From Lactifluus volemus (lineage: Eukaryota; Basidiomycota; Agaricomycetes; Russulales; Russulaceae): a DNA stretch of 12,592 nt. Shown in pieces: positions 7,700-12,592 of this stretch. Both the position numbers and the translations under genes were made by a program. The stretch covers positions 1-12,592 of the forward strand of contig WTXI01000594.1 in NCBI GenBank assembly GCA_022376515.1, given 5' to 3'. Numbering within the stretch: position 1 is the first letter of the stretch; the number at the start of each line of letters is the position of its first letter. A model generated the notes under the pieces. It did no database searches. It was not told where the DNA came from and saw only the letters and a list, made by a program, of their open reading frames with translations.

Positions 7700-8801
7700 T
7701 CAGCACTCCCAGAAGGAGGGGTCCAGGTTGTGGACGTCGTCGTCGTAGTCATCTGTACCAGTTCTGCTCCGCCTCGTAGTCGGCTTTCGCATCCTTGGCC
7801 CAGCAGCGGGGCAGCGGTGACTCTTGTAATTTTCATGCCCTGTTCCTGAGACATTCCCGCCTTTGCGCGGGCAGTTGACATGCGGGGTCCAGCAGCGGGC
7901 GCCGACGTGCCCGAGTTTGCGACAGAGGTTGCAGCGGGTGTTAGGCGGCTGCCACTCTTTGGCCTTTTCTTGCCCTTCATGTGTGCACTGGTGTAGGCTT
8001 CTTAGTGGTGCGCTTGGGGCGTTCTTCTCGCTGCTGCCGCTCCTCCACGCATGCGCGATCCTCCACCTGTTGCTGGTTTCTTCATTGGGAGGGGAGAGGA
8101 GGCGGCGGCGGGGCGCCTGGGACGACGACGGCGGTGGGGAGTTGAAGTGACGAGGCGGCGGTCCTCGTATGTCTGCCTGTCGCTGAGGATGAAGGGGAGG
8201 AGTCTGGTGGTCGTCCCGGTGGTCCCAAGGCGTCGGATGCTGTCCTCGTGCTTCTTGCAGGACGCTGAGGTTCTGCCCAGTTTCCTCCCTTCCAGTTCAG
8301 TCGCTCCTTCTCCTCCACCGTCCACCTGTAACGTTGCACTCTGCTGTCAGTCCGGGGTCCCCTAGTTGTCTGAGTGCTCGTCGACGGTGCGGCGGAAGAC
8401 GTGGGTAGGGTGGAATAGGACGAGGTCGTCACGACCTGTCTCCTTGTCTGGATGGCTGCGGCATTGAGGGGGGCTTCGAACGGTCCTTCTCCTCTTGGTG
8501 TACCCGGTGATGTAGGAGTCGTCCCTCATGGCGAACTTGACGAATTCCATCTCTATGAATCCCCCGACTCCGCGTCTTTCATCGTGAAGGAGTAGTCGTG
8601 GGGGTTGTCCTCTTCATAGTGATGGAACCCGGGGGTAGGGATGGTTCTTTCTGGTATGGGCTCAGATTCTGGCGCGAGGGGGAGTAGGGAGACGCGGTAT
8701 TTCTTGGATGTCATCGTCGTCATCCACCGCGGTCTCGGAGGTGTGGCTGGTACGTAGCGAGGGAGAGGGGGCTTCGGATATGGGGAGGTGTCTCTACCCA
8801 T
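7700..8801 (-). pseudogene. Extra zinc-knuckle ORF region located after pol in the gypsy element
   Basis: A minus-strand ATG at 8801-8799 opens MGRDTSPYPKPPLPRYVP, and the frame runs to PERTIPTPGFHHYEEDNPHD and a stop. The next frame gives MEFVKFAMRDDSYITGYTKR and RDDLVLFHPTHVFRRTVDE. After shifts come VQRYRWTVEEKERLNWK and TRLLPFILSDRQTYEDR, then a basic stretch. EKAKEWQPPNTRCNLCRKLG begins a CX2CX4HX4C zinc knuckle (7892-7933, C-N-L-C...H...C). A His/Cys-rich segment with CPRKGG and HRCPAAG follows, and an acidic end DDYDDDVHNLDPSFWEC stops at 7700-7702. About 365 codons in all, with four or more frame changes. CCHC knuckles are typical of Gag nucleocapsid and bind nucleic acid. Finding one between the chromodomain and the 3' LTR is unusual, so this may be an accessory ORF. 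No function is assigned. Confidence 0.65.
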
Positions 8802-8856
8802 CAGGAGGTCCTGAATGACCTGGACGTCGACTTGGGCAATTGCTGCGAGGAAGTCC

Positions 8857-9197
8857 CTATCTCGGGCTGTAGACCGCTACTGGGCGGCGAGGAGTAGTGG
8901 GAGAAGTGGGGAAGAGTTTGGAGGAAGGCATTGGGGAGAGACTTGGATGGATCGGATGATGACTCGTCTTCTTCCCTTTGGCTTCGCTTTTATGTCTTCT
9001 GCGAGCGCCTTCTTTGGATGCTTCTGGACAAATCTTGAGGCAGTCCGGGGCCCGGATATTCCCTTCTGGCTCCCAAGTGTCATGTGCTTCGCTGTAGCCC
9101 TTCCATCGAACTCTATATTGACGTTTCCTATTGTTCTTGCCTCCACTCCACCGCATGTCAAGGATTTGATCCACTTCGTACTCCGTTTCACCTTCGA
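8857..9197 (-). pseudogene. Gypsy pol: C-terminal chromodomain and tail
   Basis: The minus-strand reading gives EYEVDQILDMRWSGG, then QYRVRWKGYSEAHDTWEPEG and NIRAPDCLKIC. This is a canonical chromodomain: N-terminal 'EYEV..IL', central 'Y.V.WKGY....TWEP..N' with the aromatic cage residues Tyr, Trp and Trp in place, and a closing helix. A basic tail follows and stops at 8857. From the family, this domain in chromoviruses binds modified histone H3 and directs integration into heterochromatin. One frame change within the C4 run near 9210 separates it from the preceding GPF-containing integrase end (…NFEEP). Confidence 0.9.
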
Positions 9198-10340
9198 TCA
9201 GGTCAGGTGGGGTTCTTCAAAGTTCTCACCGTGCTCCTCCGTCTCCTTATATGGTGAGAGGAGGGAGGCATGGAAGACGTCGTGTATCTTCCATGAGGCA
9301 GGGAGTCGCAGTTTGAAAACCACTGGTGACACGACTTTGGTCACAAGGAAGGGTCCATGCCGTTTGTTGCTTAGTTTGGCAGTGGGGTGCGTCGTCTTTA
9401 GATTAGTCCCTTCTAGCCAGACCTTCTCGCCTTCATGGAAAGGCCTGTAGTTACGTTGCCCTTCTTCCTCTGGGCGTAGTTGCAACGTGTTTTGAGCGGC
9501 TGATCGATCGTTGGCCTGCTCCTTACACGTTCCAGGGTGCTGCCTGTCTTCCAGAAGAGGGACATTGGTGGTGATCGGTGGTCAGGTAAGAGGGCGTGTG
9601 CCCATGAGGAGTTCGAACGGCGTCTTGTTTGTGGTGGCATTAGGCCATGACCTTTGTACGTACTGTGCCATAGGTAACCAGGTAGCCCAGTCGTCTTGTT
9701 CGTAATTCCCATAGATCCTTAAGTACTGTTCCAGCCACTGGTTGTGCGTCTGATTGTCCGTCTGTCTGTGGGTGGTAAGCTGTACTGAGGTTCTGAGCTG
9801 ACCCTAGTATCCGGCAGAGTTCTCGTGCGAAGTTAGCGTGAAGCGAGGGTCTCGGTCTGAGATGACCTTCTTAGGGGCTCCATAGTGGGGAAACACGTGC
9901 TTGGCGTATAGGGAGGCCACTCCTGGCGCATCTATGGTTTTGTTACAGGGGAGGAAGACGGCTGCTTTGGTGCAGTCATGGTCAGTGATTGTAAGGATGG
10001 AGTCGTATCCTTTTGACAGGGTAGGTCGGTTATCAGGTCTAGGGCTATGGTTTCAAAGGGGGCGGCGTTCCGTTCTGTGGTGATGGGGAAGATGGGGATT
10101 TTGGGCTTGGTGGTGCACTTTTTGTTGCTTGGCAGATAGCGCATCCTTGTACATAGTTTTGACGAACTGTTTAATGTCGGGCCACCAGTAATCACGCGTG
10201 ACGAGCAGGTAGGTGTAAAAAATTCCAGGGTGTCCTGCTGTCTGGTGGTCATGGTAGTGAGTGACTATCTCCCTCAGGGGGTTGTCTACCACGACAACCG
10301 GCTTGTTATCGTGGAACCAGATATCGTCCTGTTTATGCAT
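9198..10340 (-). pseudogene. Gypsy pol: integrase
   Basis: The minus-strand reading starts with HDHQTAGHPG and TRDYWWPDIKQFVK, then YVQGCAICQATK-type text with the two Cys at 10132-10143. Together these form the HHCC zinc-binding motif. ALDLITDLP (10020-10046) carries the first catalytic Asp, and VISDRDPRF (about 9840-9866) the second. HPQTDGQ follows at about 9749-9776; the catalytic Glu expected directly after DGQ is lost to an indel. Then come NQWLEQYLRIYGNYEQDDWA and NKTPFELLMG. The C-terminal end has FHEGEKVWLEGTNLK, KLSNKRHGPFLVTK (GPF of the GPY/F motif) and PASWKIHDVFHASLL. At least five frame changes occur. The role is insertion of element cDNA; as read it would be inactive. Confidence 0.9.
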
Positions 10341-11040
10341 GCGGGGGTGAAGTTCCGACCAGTGGAGGAGTTCGGGGGGGTACGGGTTTGCGCCTCAAAG
10401 ACACGTTCTTCGAGGGAGGAGGCTGATGGCACGACAAAGACCGAGTCAGGGAGGACTGTGACATCCTGATTGTCCTCCTTCCCTGGTCGTAGTCTGGGCG
10501 GCGCGAGAGGTGGTCTGCTTTGTTGTACTTCCCAGGCTTGTGGATCAATTTGTAGTTGTACTTCCGCAAGTTGGGGAATGTACTGCGCTACTCTTCTGTT
10601 GATTTTCTGTGGGTTGCGCCAGTGTTGTAGGTTAGCATGGTCCGTGAACACTAGGACTTCGTGCTGCGCGCCCAGTAGGAGATGTCGCCAGTTCTCCAGT
10701 CCTTTGACTACCGCCATTAGTTCTCGATCGAAGATATCATAGCTGCGTTCTGCTTCGTTCAAGGTTTCTGAGTGGTAGGCCACTGGTCTCTGCTTCCCAT
10801 TGTCGTTGTGTTGGTAGAGGATGGCGCCAATCGCGTACTGGGAGGCATCTACCTCCAGTTCAAATTGCTTGGCTTCATCTGGGCGGAAGAGTACGGGGTC
10901 ACTAGTGACTATGTTGATAAGTTTGTTCAGAGCGTCTGTGCACTCTTGCGTCCATTTGAATGTTTGCCCCTTTTTGAGGAGGTTCGTGAGCGGTTTGGCA
11001 ATGTGTGCGAATCCTCTGATGAATGGTCTTGGTACCCCAA
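10341..11040 (-). pseudogene. Gypsy pol: RNase H and tether
   Basis: The minus-strand reading gives RPFIRGFAHIAKPLTNLLKK, the RT thumb/RNase H connection. QFELEVDASQYAIGAILYQ (first catalytic Asp), RPVAYHSETLNEAERSY, FDRELMAVVKGLENWRHLL (catalytic Glu) and LVFTDHANLQHW (Asp) follow, then RRVAQYIPQLAE. After a frame change comes YNYKLIHKPGKYNKADHLSR, the usual end of the domain ('G..N..AD.LSR'). A short unique segment DSVFVVPSASSLEERV leads into integrase. The section 10640-11040 is in one frame and is well preserved; frame changes sit near 11045 and 10540. It is the 'RT_RNaseH' type found in Ty3/gypsy pol. Confidence 0.9.
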
Positions 11041-11821
11041 GACTCCTAAAGTGCTCCATACTTGGGTTACAGTGGATAGTTGTTGTGGCCACGTTGCTAG
11101 ACCGCTTCACTTGGTTGGGTCTATGCGGATGGTCCCATCCTTCACATAGATACCTAGGTATTCTACCGCATCCTTCTCAAACTCGCATTGGGGAGTTTGA
11201 GGAATAGGCTATGGTCGCGGAATACTTGTAAGACTTTCCGTGTTATTAGGTGATGGCGGGCTGGGTCTTTGTGCGTGGCTATCAGGAAGTCGTCCATGTA
11301 TCCATGGCATTCCCCAGGGAATCATCATAGATGGGTTTAAAGACTCTATCCGCCATGCGTTGGAAGGTAGCCGGGGAGTTGTTTAATCCAAATAGCATGA
11401 CGTTGGGGTGGTATAGTCCGAAGGGGGTTTTGAAGGCCGCTTTCCAGCGGTCTTCTTCTTTGATGTGTATATTGTGGTACCCCAATCGGATGTCGAATTT
11501 AGTGAATAGTTCTTGCCACTGAGTTCCTCCATGATTTGTTCTATCCTCGGCATGGGGTAGACGTCTCTGACCGTCCATTTATTGACTTCGCGATAGTCTT
11601 GGATGGGAGGAGGCTTCCATCTTTCTTTTTGATGAAGAACCAGGGTGTCGACCAAGGGGAGTTGGATTTTTCAATGTAGTTCTTTTGTTCGTGTTCGTCA
11701 ATCCATTCCTTTGTGGCCTGTTTCTCCACCATGGTCAAAGGGTACACTTTACAGTTGATGACGTCTGGTGCTTCGGGTTTTAATTTGATCGCGTGGTCCT
11801 CTGGTCTGGATGGGGGAAATC
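11041..11821 (-). pseudogene. Gypsy pol: reverse transcriptase, 5'-truncated by insertion
   Basis: The minus-strand reading begins at the insertion edge with RFPPSRPEDHAIKLKPEAPD and CKVYPLTMVEKQATKEW, the region that normally joins protease to RT. It continues KSNSPWSTPWFFIKKKDGSL, DYREVNKWTVRDVYPMPRIE, FTKFDIRLGYHNIHIKEED (first catalytic Asp in 'FDIR'), WKAAFKTPFGLYHPNVMLFG and NNSPATFQRMADRVF. YMDD at 11289-11300 is the active-site motif, followed by FLIATHKDP and EFEKDAVEYLGIYVKDGTI. Four or more frame changes interrupt the domain, one at a CCTCCTCCC tract near 11620, and a TGA near 11113 is in frame with the last block. The upstream protease and gag lie beyond the inserted element. Confidence 0.92.
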
Positions 11822-11898
11822 TGTTACGGAATGCAGGACACGTTTGGACCCTATGCTTTCCGTGACCTGGTTACTCATCCTGATGACGTCCCGTCCAC

Positions 11899-12025
11899 AT
11901 TGTCTCTATTGTGCTGACTGTTCTATTGTTCTGATTGTGCTATTGTCTGTCCCAGTTAGTCCAGTGTTATTGTTCCGAGTCTCTATTGTCCTCGCGTTCT
12001 ATTGTCTTGACTCCTTGCTTATTGT
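11899..12025 (+). repeat. Cluster of nine ATTGT pentamers in the U3 region
   Basis: ATTGT occurs at 11899, 11908, 11925, 11934, 11942, 11969, 11985, 12001 and 12021, most often as TCTATTGT or TTCTATTGT. All copies are in the same orientation and upstream of the TATA box at 12061. Spacing is irregular (8 to 27 bp). This could be an array of factor-binding sites or the product of short tandem duplication; no factor is assigned. Confidence 0.6.
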
Positions 12026-12060
12026 CCACCCTAGTTTGGTAGAACAATTAGCGTACATTG

Positions 12061-12105
12061 TATAAGTAGGCCTCAGCTGGTAGCTTGTACCCCAGCTTCG
12101 GCTTT
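12061..12105 (+). promoter_or_regulatory. LTR core promoter: TATA box and predicted transcript start
   Basis: TATAAG at 12061-12066 is followed 33 bp later (from its first base) by AGCTTCGGCTTT at 12094-12105. That spacing is normal for TATA-directed initiation. The 12 bases are the exact reverse complement of the primer-binding site at 12346-12357, which is the independent reason to place the RNA 5' end at 12094. Confidence 0.65.
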
Positions 12106-12345
12106 AACCTGAATCGACTTGTTTCCCTCTCCTGAAAGACAGAACTCTCCTCTTCTCCTTTCCCTTTTCCTTCTTTTCTCTTACCCTCCTACACGCCCTA
12201 ATAAGGCTACTGAAGCTTGGTGGTTGTGCTACAACACCACAGGGCTCTGCGCGTCGTTACCTTGGGTAACCCTGAGCCTAGGTCTTAGGAGAGACCAGAA
12301 TTACTCGAACCCTAGTTGGGACCCGGCCCTAGTCGAGCCGTAACA

Positions 12346-12357
12346 AAAGCCGAAGCT
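12346..12357 (+). other. Primer-binding site, self-priming type
   Basis: AAAGCCGAAGCT follows the LTR end (…CCGTAACA) with no gap. It is fully complementary to AGCTTCGGCTTT at 12094-12105 in the LTR, 12 of 12 bases, and pairing does not extend further on either side. It does not show the TGG start expected for pairing with a tRNA 3' CCA end. In the Tf1/sushi group the 5' end of the element RNA folds back on such a site and is cleaved to prime minus-strand synthesis; this arrangement matches that mechanism. Confidence 0.75.
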
Positions 12358-12368
12358 CCTATCAGTAG

Positions 12369-12592
12369 ATGTCCACTTGGGACTATCTACAACAACCAAT
12401 CTACCTGCGAATCAAAGAATTGTTGATTGACGCACACTTGAACAAGAACGAGGCAATACAGAAACAGTATAACGCCAAACGAAGATCGGAGCAAAGGTGC
12501 TGGAAAGAAGTCAGCATTTCCTGTGTGCGCACCATTGGGCACCTAGAAACAATCTTGGGTGCAGGAACAGAGTTGTTCCAATCTGAGCAAGG
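12369..12592 (+). CDS. Gag-like first ORF of the plus-strand element, N-terminus only
   Basis: The ATG at 12369 is the first after the primer site (11 bp downstream) and opens a frame that stays open for 74 full codons to the window end. It begins MSTWDYLQQPIYLRIKELLI and continues with DAHLNKNEAIQKQYNAKRRS and a Cys-containing segment. The start is helical and amphipathic in character, with a KRRSEQR basic patch. By position it should be Gag, or the start of a Gag-Pol ORF, the structural protein of the virus-like particle. The sequence itself shows no motif I can name. Unlike the other coding relics here it has no frame change in the visible part. Confidence 0.5.
   Translation, partial: MSTWDYLQQPIYLRIKELLIDAHLNKNEAIQKQYNAKRRSEQRCWKEVSISCVRTIGHLETILGAGTELFQSEQ

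Larger units (their letters stand above)
7219..11821 (-). mobile_element. Ty3/gypsy chromodomain retrotransposon (chromovirus type), 3' part
   Basis: The minus-strand domain order is RT (11821 to about 11041), RNase H, integrase with GPY/F-type end, chromodomain (about 9007-9197), a zinc-knuckle region after pol (8801 to 7700), polypurine tract (7664-7675) and 3' LTR (7219-7663). RT-RH-IN order plus a C-terminal chromodomain defines the chromovirus branch of Ty3/gypsy. Its left end abuts the copia integrase codons at 7218/7219, so it is younger than the copia element. Its right part (5' LTR, gag, protease, RT start) is displaced by the plus-strand insertion at 11822. The expected target duplication at the left is ATAAT (7214-7218); its partner is off the window. 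Confidence 0.9.
11822..12345 (+). repeat. 5' LTR of the plus-strand element (524 bp)
   Basis: It begins TGTTACGG and ends CCGTAACA, a perfect 8-bp inverted terminal repeat with TG...CA ends. The minus-strand pol reading frame stops exactly at its left edge. It contains a U3 with a repeated ATTGT motif (11899-12025), a TATAAG box (12061-12066), a likely transcription start near 12094, and a pyrimidine-rich R/U5 section (about 12120-12190). The first eight bases equal those of the minus-strand gypsy LTR read in its own sense, which suggests related but distinct families. Confidence 0.88.
11822..12592 (+). mobile_element. Second Ty3/gypsy-type element, plus strand, 5' end (self-priming type)
   Basis: The window holds its 5' LTR (11822-12345), primer-binding site (12346-12357) and the opening of a first ORF (12369 to the window end). 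It interrupts the minus-strand gypsy RT between the codons upstream of FPPSRPED and the rest of that pol. The left flanking 5 bp, AAATC (11817-11821), should be repeated after its 3' LTR, off the window. The class is inferred from the LTR ends and the Tf1/sushi-like priming arrangement. No pol sequence of this element is visible. Confidence 0.8.

Noticed and set aside
8815..9450. A 211-codon plus-strand open frame.
   Set aside because: It lies antisense to the chromodomain and integrase C-terminus, which carry clear motifs; the plus-strand translation shows none.
11817..12350. AAATC before and AAAGC after the plus-strand LTR as a target duplication of a solo LTR.
   Set aside because: Only 4 of 5 bases match, and the right flank is the primer-binding site complementary to the LTR's own 12094-12105, followed by an open frame. 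It is a 5' LTR with internal sequence, not a solo LTR.
1..12592. CRISPR array, rRNA, tRNA or bacterial mobile system.
   Set aside because: No regularly spaced direct repeats, no cloverleaf or rRNA-like blocks were seen, and all recognisable genes are of fungal or LTR-retrotransposon type.

Overview
The window looks like a repeat-rich piece of a filamentous fungal genome, most likely a basidiomycete (Agaricomycetes). The evidence is the fungal F-box/leucine-rich relic at the left edge, the Rab-type GTPase relic beside it, and the Ty1/copia and chromodomain-bearing Ty3/gypsy elements that fill the rest. No rRNA, tRNA, CRISPR array or prokaryotic-type operon is visible. This assignment is made by recognising protein families by eye, without a search.

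Layout. (1) 3-618, plus strand: C-terminal part of an F-box-type protein gene, broken by about four frame changes. (2) 619-1583: about 1 kb of pyrimidine-rich DNA with no supportable gene. (3) 1584-3124, minus strand: a Rab-family small GTPase relic with recognisable G3, G4 and G5 regions, one in-frame stop and several frame changes. (4) about 3412-7218, minus strand: the 3' two thirds of a Ty1/copia element (integrase, reverse transcriptase, RNase H). Its RT is split by a 605-bp solo LTR (4942-5546) with a perfect 5-bp target duplication. (5) 7219-11821, minus strand: the 3' part of a Ty3/gypsy chromovirus-type element (RT, RNase H, integrase, chromodomain, an extra zinc-knuckle region after pol, polypurine tract, 3' LTR). 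It is inserted in the copia integrase. (6) 11822-12592, plus strand: the 5' LTR, primer site and first 75 codons of a second gypsy-type element, inserted in the RT region of the first and running off the right end.

The insertions form a nested stack: cellular DNA, then copia, then gypsy (minus), then gypsy (plus), with an independent solo LTR in copia RT. The outermost element shows a Tf1/sushi-type self-priming arrangement. The 12 bases that follow its 5' LTR are the exact reverse complement of a 12-base stretch of the LTR lying 33 bp after a TATA box, where transcription should start.

Almost every coding relic, cellular or transposon, is interrupted by frame changes while the amino acid sequence between them stays recognisable and has few stops. 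This is either indel-dominated decay or uncorrected sequencing error. Until reads are checked, the word pseudogene here means 'disrupted in this sequence'.
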